64,000 bases of DNA from Paenibacillus sp. PCH8 (GCF_002968835.1 NZ_PKQK01000003.1:372001-436000); one strand, 5' to 3'; shown: positions 8,885 to 16,738, counted from the first letter of the stretch. Notes: a model not told the origin generated them from the sequence alone. A program made the numbers and translations.

Positions 8885-9006
8885 CGTTATCTTCCTCCAT
8901 ATTCAATGAATTGGGTATAGATAAATAGAAGTACAGATTAGCTACCGTATGTTATTACCCGTGAGTTGGTAGTCCCACCCATTTTTTCGGACTGTTACCG
9001 AATTAT

Positions 9007-9780
9007 CTAGAAACCATAGATGGACATCCCACCGTCTACTAATAACGTTTGCCCGGTTATGTACCCCGCTGCATCCGATGCCAGGAATACTACTGGCCCT
9101 ACCACCTCTTGCATTTCTCCCACTCGCTGAAGCGGTGTACGACTTACAATCTCCTGCAAATACTGAGGATCATCCAACAGTTTTTCGGTCAAAGGTGTCC
9201 GGAAATACCACGGTCCAACTGCATTGACACGAATTCCATACTTCCCCCATTCCAGTGCGAGCACTTTGGTCATATGAATCAAAGCCGCTTTTGTCGCACC
9301 ATAGACCACACCTGTCCGCAGAGCCGTATGACCACCCACCGAAGAGATGTTAATGATCTTCCCACTTCCTCGTTCCTTCATATGTTGTCCCGCCAATTGG
9401 GAAGCGAAGAATGCCGATTTCAGATTCGTCTGCATGATGGTCTCCCACTGCTCATCTGTCACTTCAAGTGCCGCTGTCCGAATGTTCATACCGGCGTTAT
9501 TCACCAGAATGTCCAGACTACCCATCTCAGAGATGGCCTCTCGAAATGTCTCTTCCAGTTGTTCTCTTGATGTCACGTCTGCCGTCAGAGCCAGTGCCTT
9601 CCGACCTGTCTGTTCATAGATATAGGCAGCTGTCTCCTCAATTTCTCTCATCGTTCGGGATACAAGCACCACGTCACTGCCTGATTGGGCAAGTCCGATC
9701 GCAATCGCTTTTCCGATCCCTCTTCCTGCACCTGTCACCAGTGCCGTCTGTCCATCGAGATGGAATGTGGGTTCATTCAT
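9007..9780 (-). CDS. SDR family oxidoreductase
   Basis: A classical short-chain dehydrogenase of 257 residues. Visible motifs are the Rossmann glycine motif 'TGAGRGIGKA', 'DVTSREQ', 'NNAGMN', catalytic serine in 'NISSVGG', the 'YGATK' tyrosine-lysine pair, and the C-terminal 'YITGQTLLVDGG'. It is closest in style to gluconate 5-dehydrogenase or glucose dehydrogenase-like SDRs, but sugar specificity is inference. ATG 9780 is favoured because AAGGAG sits 8 bases before it, while the alternative GTG at 9789 overlaps the Shine-Dalgarno sequence. The GNAT gene ends about 50 bp upstream on the same strand, so the two may be cotranscribed. Confidence 0.92.
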   Translation of the reverse strand: MNEPTFHLDGQTALVTGAGRGIGKAIAIGLAQSGSDVVLVSRTMREIEETAAYIYEQTGRKALALTADVTSREQLEETFREAISEMGSLDILVNNAGMNIRTAALEVTDEQWETIMQTNLKSAFFASQLAGQHMKERGSGKIINISSVGGHTALRTGVVYGATKAALIHMTKVLALEWGKYGIRVNAVGPWYFRTPLTEKLLDDPQYLQEIVSRTPLQRVGEMQEVVGPVVFLASDAAGYITGQTLLVDGGMSIYGF

Positions 9781-9832
9781 GTCATTCACTCCTTCTTCAG
9801 ATTGCTTATATGTAAGTGAAGCCCGATTCAGA

Positions 9833-10321
9833 TCAGGTTACAAAATACTGGCTTGGATTGCCAAGTTCCGGGTGGAACTTCTCCCGAAAACGGCCACCTG
9901 TGTAATCCCCTATAATTTTACGCCAGAATGCCTGCGCAATGACATTGTTCCGAACCTGAGTTACTTTCCATCTTCCCGGAAAACGTTTGAACAATTCATA
10001 GGCTGCCTGAGTGCCCACTCCACTGCGCCGATATTTTTGCAATACAAAAAACTCAGTCAAATAGTAGTCATTATCCTTACTCCCAGACTCCGTTTTCTCC
10101 ACCAGAGCAAACCCTGCAGGCGCTCCATCACTTGTGATCAAAAAAGGAAATTTGCGACCCTCTTCTGTCCAGAATGCTTCCAGACCGGGATAATCCGGAA
10201 AAACGCCATTGCTGTCTACATCAATATTCAGATATTTGGTAAAATCATATAGATAAAATTGCATTAAATGCCGTATCACCTGACTGCGTTCCCGGGGAAC
10301 CAGTTCGATTTGCATATTCAT
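9833..10321 (-). CDS. GNAT family N-acetyltransferase
   Basis: A 162-residue protein of the Gcn5-related acetyltransferase fold. The acetyl-CoA pyrophosphate-binding loop appears as 'QKYRRSGVGTQAAYELF' (the R-x-x-G-x-G/A pattern), preceded by the beta strand 'YYLTEFFVL' and followed by 'RNNVIAQAFWRKI', the usual N-x-x-A-x-x-F-W element. It would transfer an acetyl group to an amine of unknown identity. The chosen ATG at 10321 lies 8 bases after GAGGAGG; the GTG at 10330 overlaps that site. It is the first gene of a minus-strand set with the SDR and perhaps the aldo/keto reductase. Confidence 0.9.
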   Translation of the reverse strand: MNMQIELVPRERSQVIRHLMQFYLYDFTKYLNIDVDSNGVFPDYPGLEAFWTEEGRKFPFLITSDGAPAGFALVEKTESGSKDNDYYLTEFFVLQKYRRSGVGTQAAYELFKRFPGRWKVTQVRNNVIAQAFWRKIIGDYTGGRFREKFHPELGNPSQYFVT

Positions 10322-10524
10322 CCGGTTCACCTCCTCTGCTCTACGTATACTGATTACTTTAATGGTTTACACGGAGAAGGGCAAGGATGCATCCCATACC
10401 TGTTGCTCGCATCAGTGCACAAGCTGTGATCATGTAAATTATGGTACACTAGAGCATAGAATGCTAGAGCCTTGAATATTACTTTCATACGTTTATCATA
10501 CATTTTCACAAGGAGGTGCCGAAC

Positions 10525-11616
10525 TTGACCAACGTGCAAAAAGAGATTGATCGACGTAAGCTGGATGAAAAACTACCTTCTATGCCTTGGTTCGTTCAGC
10601 AATTCATGGACTATAAGCTGCCTGACCTGTCCCCCTCCACCCTGCTCGAATATCTGAGAGATTACGAAGCTTTCTTCGGTTGGTTGCGAGCAGAAGGATT
10701 GTCCGAGGCAAGTTCCATTAAGGAAGTTACTTTAACTGAACTGGAAGTACTTCGTATGGATTCGGTTACTGCCTATCGGTTGTATCTCACAACCAAGCGT
10801 GAGGGGGCCAATTCCAGAATTACCGTTTCTCGCAAGCTCTCTTCCCTGCGCTCCCTGTTTCACTACCTGAGCCAGATTGCGGAAGATGAAGACTTTTATC
10901 CTTTGCTGAAACGGAACATCATGGCCAAAATCGAGATCAAGCGTACACATAAACCCAAGGATACAGCTGCCAAGCTCAAAGGTAAAATTCTGGAGGAAGA
11001 CGAACTACTGGAATTTATCGGATATATCCTTGAAGGCTACGCTGTCGATATGGAGAAGAACAAACAGGCGTTATACTCTCATGAACTCAACAAAGAGCGG
11101 GATGCCTGTATTGCAAGCCTGATTCTGAATTCGGGCTTACGAGTGTCTGAAGTTGTGAATCTGAATGTGGATGATCTGGATCTGAATAACAAACTTCTGT
11201 ATGTTTATCGCAAAGGTAACAATGATGAGACGTACAAAACACCCGTTTATTTCAGGGAACAGGCCAAGGACGAACTCGCAACCTATACGAATCTGCGGCA
11301 ATCACGTTACCGTACACCTAAGCGGGAGAAAGGTCTGTTCATTGCACTTCGTAACGGGGATTCGGAAGGCAGTAGAATGACCAAACGAGCGATCCAGGCC
11401 ATGATTATGAAATACGCCAAACGCTTCGGTAAACCCTATCTGACTGTGCACAAGCTACGCCATTCATTCGCAACCGACTATTATCTGCAGAACGATATTT
11501 ACAAAACCAAGGAGCAGCTTGGACACGCTTCTACCGAGACGACCGAGATCTACGCTCACCTGACCGATAAAACAATGTCTCAAGCTATTGAGCGCCGTTC
11601 GGAAGAGAGCATATAG
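10525..11616 (+). CDS. xerS: Tyrosine recombinase XerS
   Basis: A site-specific tyrosine recombinase of 363 residues starting at TTG 10525, eight bases after AAGGAGG (the GTG at 10516 overlaps the ribosome site). The N-terminal SAM-like core-binding domain spans about residues 20-140; the catalytic domain shows R206 ('SGLRVSEV'), K230, H309 and R312 ('HKLRHSFA'), H334 ('LGHAS') and the nucleophile Y343 ('TEIYAHL'). The length of over 350 residues and the inserted segments match the XerS type, which resolves chromosome dimers alone instead of the XerC/XerD pair. No phage genes flank it. A dif-like site lies about 110 bp downstream, as xerS and its site are neighbours in streptococci and lactococci. 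Confidence 0.9.
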   Translation: MTNVQKEIDRRKLDEKLPSMPWFVQQFMDYKLPDLSPSTLLEYLRDYEAFFGWLRAEGLSEASSIKEVTLTELEVLRMDSVTAYRLYLTTKREGANSRITVSRKLSSLRSLFHYLSQIAEDEDFYPLLKRNIMAKIEIKRTHKPKDTAAKLKGKILEEDELLEFIGYILEGYAVDMEKNKQALYSHELNKERDACIASLILNSGLRVSEVVNLNVDDLDLNNKLLYVYRKGNNDETYKTPVYFREQAKDELATYTNLRQSRYRTPKREKGLFIALRNGDSEGSRMTKRAIQAMIMKYAKRFGKPYLTVHKLRHSFATDYYLQNDIYKTKEQLGHASTETTEIYAHLTDKTMSQAIERRSEESI

Positions 11617-11630
11617 CATCCTGAATGAAC

Positions 11631-11685
11631 AAAAAGCAGCAAGTCTTGTCAAGGATTTCGATCCGAGAAAGATTTGCTGCTTTTT
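11631..11685 (+). terminator. Intrinsic terminator after xerS
   Basis: AAAAAGCAGCAA at 11631-11642 pairs with TTTGCTGCTTTTT at 11673-11685 around a long loop that itself contains small complementary stretches. The A and T tracts on both sides would allow termination in either direction. Confidence 0.85.
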
Positions 11686-11729
11686 AGTTGATTCTTTATT
11701 ACTATCTAAGTAGTAAATTATTTTTGTTT

Positions 11730-11757
11730 AGTTTACATAATATATATTATGTTATAA
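11730..11757. other. dif: Candidate chromosomal dif site (dimer-resolution site)
   Basis: The site reads as arm AGTTTACATAA (11730-11740), centre TATATA (11741-11746) and arm TTATGTTATAA (11747-11757). The first arm plus centre, and the first two bases of the second arm, equal the XerD arm and centre of the published Bacillus subtilis dif site as I remember it, a 19-base match. The second arm is unlike the usual XerC arm but mirrors the inner six bases of the first arm, giving the near-palindrome CATAATATATATTATG. A more symmetric site would suit one recombinase binding both arms. It lies 114 bp after the xerS stop, in a short gene-free gap, next to the switch from mixed to mostly minus-strand genes. 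Confidence 0.72.
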
Positions 11758-11782
11758 ACTTCTCGTAATGCTATACCAACCC

Positions 11783-12322
11783 CTAATACTTACTCCCTTT
11801 CATCATCTGTAACAACGATTTAGCTATATATTCCGGCTCATGAACCGAGTACCACGCTATGTTACTGCTTACTGTGCCTGGCTCCAGAACTGAATCTTGG
11901 GGTAACCAGGAGATGATCCCTACTATGGCTTGAAGCTTATCAATTAAGGCCAGATCATTCTTTTCCCTAACCATTACGAGCTTGGGATATAAAGCCTCTT
12001 TAAATCCCTCAATAACAACCCAATCATATCCTGTCAGACGGCTCAGCATCTCTTCCAATCGGGTTGCATGCCACTCTATCATCGCAGTCCGCTTCTCGGA
12101 CATGATAACAACCGCCGAAGCCCCTGCTTCTCCAAAGTGATACGAGTCTGTTCCCTCGTGATCCATCTCGAAATGGTCGTGTCCGTCATGTTTAATTGCG
12201 GCTACCTTCAGCCCTGTATTAGACAGATACGCGATCAGCGCAGCCGTCATCGTGGTTTTGCCCGTATTTTTATAACCAACAACCTGTATAACATGTGGTT
12301 TGGTTCCACTTATTTTAATCAT
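11783..12322 (-). CDS. mobB: Molybdopterin-guanine dinucleotide biosynthesis protein MobB
   Basis: A 179-residue P-loop protein. The Walker A motif 'GYKNTGKTT' is at residues 16-24, followed by 'AAIKHDGHDHFEMDHEGTDSYHFGEAGA', the histidine/aspartate-rich stretch typical of MobB. MobB is a GTP-binding adaptor that assists MobA in attaching GMP to molybdopterin. It follows moeA with a gap of only 7 bp, and its ribosome site (GAGGTAG) lies in the end of moeA, so the two are cotranscribed and probably translationally coupled. No mobA, moaA or molybdoenzyme gene is in this window. Confidence 0.93.
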   Translation of the reverse strand: MIKISGTKPHVIQVVGYKNTGKTTMTAALIAYLSNTGLKVAAIKHDGHDHFEMDHEGTDSYHFGEAGASAVVIMSEKRTAMIEWHATRLEEMLSRLTGYDWVVIEGFKEALYPKLVMVREKNDLALIDKLQAIVGIISWLPQDSVLEPGTVSSNIAWYSVHEPEYIAKSLLQMMKGSKY

Positions 12323-12329
12323 ATTGCAA

Positions 12330-13625
12330 CTACCTCACATGACCTGAAGGAAGTTTGAGAATGCGTACCTGCTCACCCGCAGGAATGCCTTTTATCTCAG
12401 GTGGTATAACGATTAGACAATCACTATCCTTAATCGTGATCATCACGCTGGATTCATCTACACGGGAAGCGGCAGGTATTGCGTATACCATTCCGTTACG
12501 GATTTCTGTGCGCCCACGTACGAATCGGGTGAAATTGTTCACTTTGGTGTATCCATCTTCCAGAATCGCAGTCCACTCTTCCAAATAGGGATGAGCATCC
12601 GCTTGCATGGAACGAATCGTTGGACGAACAAACAGTCCAAAACCCACAAAACATGCACCCGGGTTACCGGAAAGCGCAAAAAGCAATTTGTCTTTGTATA
12701 CAGCAGCTGTTGTTACACTGCCGGGTCGCATCGTCACTTTGTTAAACAGCATCTCCATATGTTCTTCCAGTACCAGCTCACCCATAATATCATAATCCCC
12801 GACCGATACACCGCCTGTTGTTACCACAATATCATTATCGTGAATGGCCTCTTCCAACTTGGCACGTGCCGTATTCACATCATCCGCAATGAAACCATAC
12901 ATCACTGGCTCTCCACCAGCCTCAACGACCAAAGAACGCAGCATATAACTGTTACTGTTACGAATCCGTCCAGGTTGTAATGGTTCATCTACATCAAGCA
13001 ATTCCGTACCTGTTGCAAAGATCGCTACCTTCGGACGTTGAAATACGGGGACTTCTGCAATGCCAAAAGTCGCTAACACAGACTGCTCTCCTGCCCTGAT
13101 GATCGTTCCTGCTTCAAGCAGTTGCTGACCCTCCTGAACTTCCAGTCCGATTGGTGTGATGTTAGCACCAGACAATATGTGCCGTTTCAATGCAATCCAC
13201 TGTTCTCCGTTCTCTTCCTTGCTCTCGGTCATCTCCATCATGACCACCGCATCCGCACCTTCTGGAACCTGTGCACCCGTCATGATGCGAGCAGTTGTAC
13301 CTGAAACAATGGTATGGTCCGAGGTATAACCGCAAGGAATCTCGTCGACTACACGAAACCATACCTGTTGTTCACTTGAAGCATCTATGGTATCTGTACT
13401 AATAATGGCGAAACCATCCATACCTGATCTTCGGAAGAACGGATACGGATGTGGTGCATGGATGGTCTCTGCAAGTGTGCGCCCATGCGCGGATGCAAGG
13501 TCTACTTTCTCTATGTAGCCAGAAGTAACCCGTGCTGCTATTCTGGCTTGGGCTTCCGGCACTTGAACCGCTGTGCGGTTGAATTTGGCAGTTGTCATAT
13601 CATATGCATGTGAGTTCAGTTTCAC
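12330..13625 (-). CDS. moeA: Molybdopterin molybdenumtransferase MoeA
   Basis: A 431-residue protein that inserts molybdate into adenylated molybdopterin to form molybdenum cofactor. Features in order: N-terminal domain with 'VPEAQARIA' and 'PYPFFRRSGMDGFAI', the 'ARIMTGAQVPEGADAVVMME' stretch, then the MoCF/MogA-like domain with 'VAIFATGTELL', 'IVVTTGGVSVGDYD' and 'LFALSGNPGA', and a C-terminal beta domain. The GTG start at 13625 follows AGGAGGTAAGAGCACCG with slightly long spacing; an ATG at 13598 has no ribosome site. It is followed directly by mobB and is divergent from the HNH gene at 13766. Confidence 0.93.
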   Translation of the reverse strand: MKLNSHAYDMTTAKFNRTAVQVPEAQARIAARVTSGYIEKVDLASAHGRTLAETIHAPHPYPFFRRSGMDGFAIISTDTIDASSEQQVWFRVVDEIPCGYTSDHTIVSGTTARIMTGAQVPEGADAVVMMEMTESKEENGEQWIALKRHILSGANITPIGLEVQEGQQLLEAGTIIRAGEQSVLATFGIAEVPVFQRPKVAIFATGTELLDVDEPLQPGRIRNSNSYMLRSLVVEAGGEPVMYGFIADDVNTARAKLEEAIHDNDIVVTTGGVSVGDYDIMGELVLEEHMEMLFNKVTMRPGSVTTAAVYKDKLLFALSGNPGACFVGFGLFVRPTIRSMQADAHPYLEEWTAILEDGYTKVNNFTRFVRGRTEIRNGMVYAIPAASRVDESSVMITIKDSDCLIVIPPEIKGIPAGEQVRILKLPSGHVR

Positions 13626-13765
13626 CGGTGCTCTTACCTCCTAATGACATATCATCGTTTAAGAAAGTGTAGCCCGAATGCCGCACGATGACAAGTGCAT
13701 AGCTATATCCAACATGAAAGTCCGCTGATCTGCCTATAATACAATGGACAAAAGGAGGGGAAAAG

Positions 13766-14056
13766 ATGAGTGATCGATGTGAATTATGCGGAAGAGAACC
13801 TGTGAACACCACCATTCATCATCTGACACCCAGGGAGATGGGCGGCACATTTCTGCCAACGGCCCATCTGTGCATCCCCTGTCACAAACAAATTCATTCG
13901 CTATATACCAATCGCGATATCATAACCTTTGGTCTTACAGACCTGCAATCCTTGAGACAGGATGAACGAATGATTCCATTTATCCGGTGGATTCGCAAAC
14001 AGCCTGCATCAACCATTCCCCGAGTACGCAAATCCAATCATGTTCGCAAATCATAA
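13766..14056 (+). CDS. Small HNH-type protein, YisB-like
   Basis: A 96-residue protein with a compact HNH/zinc-binding layout: C5-x2-C8, the histidine pair H18-H19 in 'TTIHHLTPREMGGT', and C36-x2-C39-H40 with H44 in 'CIPCHKQIH'. This is the pattern of the small YisB-type HNH proteins of Bacillus. The HNH fold is usually a metal-dependent nuclease, but no target or biological role is known to me for these small family members. The ATG follows GGAGGGGAAAAG closely. It is divergent from moeA and convergent with the DUF4247 lipoprotein gene; a long hairpin follows its stop. Confidence 0.82.
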   Translation: MSDRCELCGREPVNTTIHHLTPREMGGTFLPTAHLCIPCHKQIHSLYTNRDIITFGLTDLQSLRQDERMIPFIRWIRKQPASTIPRVRKSNHVRKS

Positions 14057-14062
14057 ACCAAA

Positions 14063-14125
14063 AAGAACAGCTCCAAGGTAATTTCGCTGGCAGAGATGGA
14101 CCCGCCTTACCTTTTCACTGTTCTT
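14063..14125 (+). terminator. Long two-segment hairpin after the HNH gene
   Basis: Outer arms AAGAACAG at 14063-14070 and CTGTTCTT at 14118-14125 and inner arms AAGGTAA at 14075-14081 and TTACCTT at 14107-14113 are separated by matching four-base internal loops. The loop region again has GGC/GCC complementarity. It lies between two convergent genes, so a bidirectional terminator is the simplest reading, although the T tract is short. Confidence 0.55.
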
Positions 14126-14174
14126 GCATTTAACGTATTAAACGGGCTGTTCAGCCTCTTTCAACTATTCCTGC

Positions 14175-14921
14175 TTACCTGCGCCTCATAATCCGACCGC
14201 CGCCCACACGTGTTTTCGGCTTTTTGTAGGATTTCTTTGGTGAATCAAACAACCCGCCAAGGCCACCACTGCTCTTGTTGCGATCAATGGTTCCCTTACT
14301 CTGATCCTTATTGCGGTTAAATAATCCTCCACCGGAGCCTACACTCGAATCTTTGTCACTTCCACGCCTCGTAACCGAACCTTTGCGGTTCACGGTAAGC
14401 GGCGGAGCTACTTTCTTGTCATTGCTTGTTGGCGCACGATAAGATCCCGCACTCGGCTTATAGGTTTCCTTATGGGTATATCCCCTATAGTTCCCATAGC
14501 CCCGTCCGCCAAAAGAGTCGAACAGATTACCAATTAGTGTGGCGGTCAGGTAACCTTGCAGAAAGGATGAATCATAGTTCTGCCGAACATATTCCTTCGA
14601 GTCCACCTCAACCAAGGTGTCCTCCAATTTGTTCGGATCTTGTTGCAGATGATAATACTCGTCCTGATACACAAGGAACATTCGCTCCGTGTTCTCGGCC
14701 GAGATCTGATCCGGTTGCCTTTGCTCCGACAATTCCTGAGCCACCTCGGGAACTGTTCGTTCCGAAGCTCGGTACACATAGGAAGTCGAGTTACCGCTGC
14801 CACTAACCGATTCAAGCGGATATGTGTCTTGAACAGATGGTGCTCCGCACGCGGACAACAGAGACATCACAAGGCTGAGGACCAGCATTAATTTTAATCC
14901 ATGCGCCAAGCGTTTTTTCAT
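14175..14921 (-). CDS. DUF4247 lipoprotein of the PspA-associated cluster
   Basis: A 248-residue secreted lipoprotein. The signal peptide ends in the lipobox 'LLSAC' with C25 as the probable lipidated cysteine. The middle ('ERTVPEVAQELSEQRQPDQISAENTERMFLVYQDEYYHLQQDP') matches my memory of DUF4247. The C-terminal 100 residues are low-complexity, rich in glycine, serine, lysine and arginine and end in 'GGGRIMRRR', which could bind anionic phospholipid or wall polymer. The ATG follows AGGAGAGGTTCC. It is the last of four minus-strand genes (pspA, DUF350, DUF4178, DUF4247) with short gaps, so it probably acts in the same envelope-stress module. Function is unknown. Confidence 0.85.
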   Translation of the reverse strand: MKKRLAHGLKLMLVLSLVMSLLSACGAPSVQDTYPLESVSGSGNSTSYVYRASERTVPEVAQELSEQRQPDQISAENTERMFLVYQDEYYHLQQDPNKLEDTLVEVDSKEYVRQNYDSSFLQGYLTATLIGNLFDSFGGRGYGNYRGYTHKETYKPSAGSYRAPTSNDKKVAPPLTVNRKGSVTRRGSDKDSSVGSGGGLFNRNKDQSKGTIDRNKSSGGLGGLFDSPKKSYKKPKTRVGGGRIMRRR

Positions 14922-14932
14922 TGGAACCTCTC

Positions 14933-15439
14933 CTAGCTCGAACGAATCACTTTGATATCCGCAGTAAGAATGGACTCACCCTCATACAGTGTAAATCTTC
15001 TGTCTTGCCACTCCACACGAAGAAGCATGTTATCATCCGACTGATACTGCCATACCAATTGCTCCCCTGCCTGACCATACGGCGTTCTGCCGACTGTGGA
15101 TACCACGCCATCATACTCTTCCTCGAGATGATATGCACGCCCATCCAGATCAAGTAATGTAGGAACTTCATCAGGTGCATCGAGCCTGCCATCAATGGGT
15201 GTATATAGGGCGTAACGGGTGATCTCCCGCTCTTCAATATGCAAATATCGAAATGCGGTACCATCCTGCAGCGTAAGCACAACTGCATTTCGAGCACGAT
15301 TTTGTACCCGACCAACGACTTCATACGTTACCAGAGAAACCTCGCAGATGTCACCAGGTGCGAGCTGAAGCATCGTTTTCTCGACTTGCGGTGGTTCGGG
15401 CTTCGTTAGTATTCCTTTAATCCGTTTCCATACACTCAT
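14933..15439 (-). CDS. DUF4178 domain protein
   Basis: A 168-residue protein with 'APGDICEVSLVTYEVVGRVQNRAR..VLTLQDGTAFRYLHIEERE' and 'VWQYQSDDNMLLRVEWQDRRFTLYEGESI', the beta-rich pattern of DUF4178. There is no signal peptide or membrane segment, so it is likely cytosolic or membrane-peripheral. ATG 15439 follows AGGAG with 8-base spacing; an upstream TTG or ATG would overlap the DUF350 gene. It is 22 bp after the DUF350 stop and 11 bp before the DUF4247 start, clearly within one operon. DUF4178, DUF350 and DUF4247 proteins recur together near PspA in Bacillota, sometimes with spermidine synthase; no such enzyme is present here. Confidence 0.85.
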   Translation of the reverse strand: MSVWKRIKGILTKPEPPQVEKTMLQLAPGDICEVSLVTYEVVGRVQNRARNAVVLTLQDGTAFRYLHIEEREITRYALYTPIDGRLDAPDEVPTLLDLDGRAYHLEEEYDGVVSTVGRTPYGQAGEQLVWQYQSDDNMLLRVEWQDRRFTLYEGESILTADIKVIRSS

Positions 15440-15461
15440 GCGAATTACTCCTGTTCTTATC

Positions 15462-15863
15462 TTATAAACAAGCTGCAATAATTAGCGCGCCTACGATATG
15501 TAAAGCGCCTGAGAACAGCCCATATCCTGATTTCCCTTGTTGAATTCCCGTATCCAGATCCAGATTGGCCCATCTACGAATCATAAAATGTACGACACTT
15601 TCCAGAATCAACAATATGATAAACGATACAACGGAGACCAACAACGCTTCTCCAAGATGACCAGCCGTAGAAATGGATGTAGCCAATACATACCCTTGTG
15701 CAAATAATTTCATGACCATACGTGTAGTCACAGCCATATTGCCAGCCTTCACTTCAGCAAAATCCTTATACTTCGTGAACAGGGAATCCACATACATCAA
15801 GACAAACAGCAAGACCGAACCGGATACGGTCCAGACCAGCATCGCCAAAATATTCAAATCCAT
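15462..15863 (-). CDS. DUF350 membrane protein
   Basis: A 133-residue protein with four hydrophobic segments, about residues 4-24, 45-65, 70-90 and 110-132. The family (PF03994, represented by E. coli YjfL) is a small integral membrane protein of unknown activity, and the recurrent 'GYVLATSIS' and 'G.GLFSGALHIVGALIIAA' stretches fit. Its start is preceded by the moderate site GTGGGGGCTGTGTAA. It lies between pspA and the DUF4178 gene on the minus strand. A weak hairpin between pspA and this gene may reduce transcription of the three downstream genes relative to pspA. Confidence 0.87.
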   Translation of the reverse strand: MDLNILAMLVWTVSGSVLLFVLMYVDSLFTKYKDFAEVKAGNMAVTTRMVMKLFAQGYVLATSISTAGHLGEALLVSVVSFIILLILESVVHFMIRRWANLDLDTGIQQGKSGYGLFSGALHIVGALIIAACL

Positions 15864-15896
15864 TTACACAGCCCCCACATATCAACATGAACCGCA

Positions 15897-15932
15897 TTTA
15901 AAAGCGAAGGAGAAACACTCTTCTCCTCCGCT
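15897..15932 (-). terminator. Weak hairpin between pspA and DUF350 gene
   Basis: On the minus strand AGCGGAGGAGAA pairs with TTCTCCTTCGCT (one mismatch), followed by only four T residues. This looks like a partial terminator or mRNA-stabilising hairpin inside the operon rather than its end. Confidence 0.5.
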
Positions 15933-15959
15933 GGTTAACCCCTGCTGACAACCAAGGTG

Positions 15960-16631
15960 TTAGTTCTTATTATCGTACTGTTTCATCAATGCTGCGAGTT
16001 CGTCCTCAACAGCCTGATCTTTACCCAACTTCTCGAACTCTTCATCGAGCGACTTGCCTTTGGATGACATCTCGTTACTTGCTTCAGCTTGAGCTTCCAT
16101 CTGCATCATTTTCTCTTCCATACGCTTCATGCCTGCACTTGCTGTATCCGAACCAAAACCATTCAACGCTTTGTTGATTTCGGTTTGGGCCTTCGCTGCA
16201 TTGTATCGTGCGACCAATGTCTCACGTTTGTTCTTCATTTGCGTCAATTGCTTACGCATCTCATCAAGCTTGCCTCGCAGGTTATCTGCGGATGCCTTGT
16301 TCTGATCATAGCTGGTTTTGTACTCAGCCATCTTCTCTTCAGCAACCTTCTTCTCTTCCAAAGCGCGGCGAGCCAGATCCATATTCTGTGCACGTGCAGC
16401 TGTATGAGCTTGCTCTTCACGTTTCTTCACAAGAGCTTCCTGCTCTTCGAACAGCTGCTTGAATTTCTTCTCAATGGCGATCTGTGCAGCAACTGCTTTC
16501 TCCGCATCTTCCAGATCTTCCTGCATGTCACGGATATATTGGTCCGTCATCTTGATCGGATCTTCCGCCTTGTCAATAATGGCGTTAACATTAGACATGG
16601 TTAAATCGCGCAAACGTTTGAAAATGGACAT
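15960..16631 (-). CDS. pspA: Phage shock protein A (PspA/IM30 family)
   Basis: A 223-residue, almost wholly alpha-helical coiled-coil protein. It starts 'MSIFKRLRDLTMSNVNAIIDKAEDPIKMTDQYIRDMQ' (given in part), the amphipathic helix and adjacent segment typical of PspA/Vipp1, and continues with heptad-rich E/K/A/Q helices to about residue 180. PspA-like proteins form ESCRT-III-like oligomers that protect or reshape the cytoplasmic membrane under stress. ATG 16631 follows AGGAGGAATACCATA. An excellent ECF sigma-W-type promoter lies about 50 bp upstream, matching known sigma-W control of the B. subtilis pspA homologue. The DUF350, DUF4178 and DUF4247 genes follow in the same orientation. Confidence 0.95.
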   Translation of the reverse strand: MSIFKRLRDLTMSNVNAIIDKAEDPIKMTDQYIRDMQEDLEDAEKAVAAQIAIEKKFKQLFEEQEALVKKREEQAHTAARAQNMDLARRALEEKKVAEEKMAEYKTSYDQNKASADNLRGKLDEMRKQLTQMKNKRETLVARYNAAKAQTEINKALNGFGSDTASAGMKRMEEKMMQMEAQAEASNEMSSKGKSLDEEFEKLGKDQAVEDELAALMKQYDNKN

Positions 16632-16676
16632 TATGGTATTCCTCCTAGTCGATAGTACATCGTATATAATTATACA

Positions 16677-16702
16677 TACGTAATACTCTACAACTCGTTT
16701 CA
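16677..16702 (-). promoter_or_regulatory. Sigma-W-type (ECF) promoter of pspA
   Basis: On the minus strand TGAAAC (complement of 16697-16702) is separated by exactly 16 bases from CGTA (complement of 16677-16680). This equals the B. subtilis sigma-W consensus for extracytoplasmic-function promoters. It lies at the right distance before ATG 16631, and B. subtilis pspA is a known sigma-W target. Confidence 0.85.
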
Positions 16703-16738
16703 ATTTTAGCAAATAAAATCAGCTTTCGCTTCATCTGG

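Noticed and set aside
10525..11616. Integrase of a prophage or genomic island
   Set aside because: The recombinase is of the long XerS type, no phage or mobile genes flank it, and no attachment-site duplication was seen. Housekeeping dimer resolution is a better fit.
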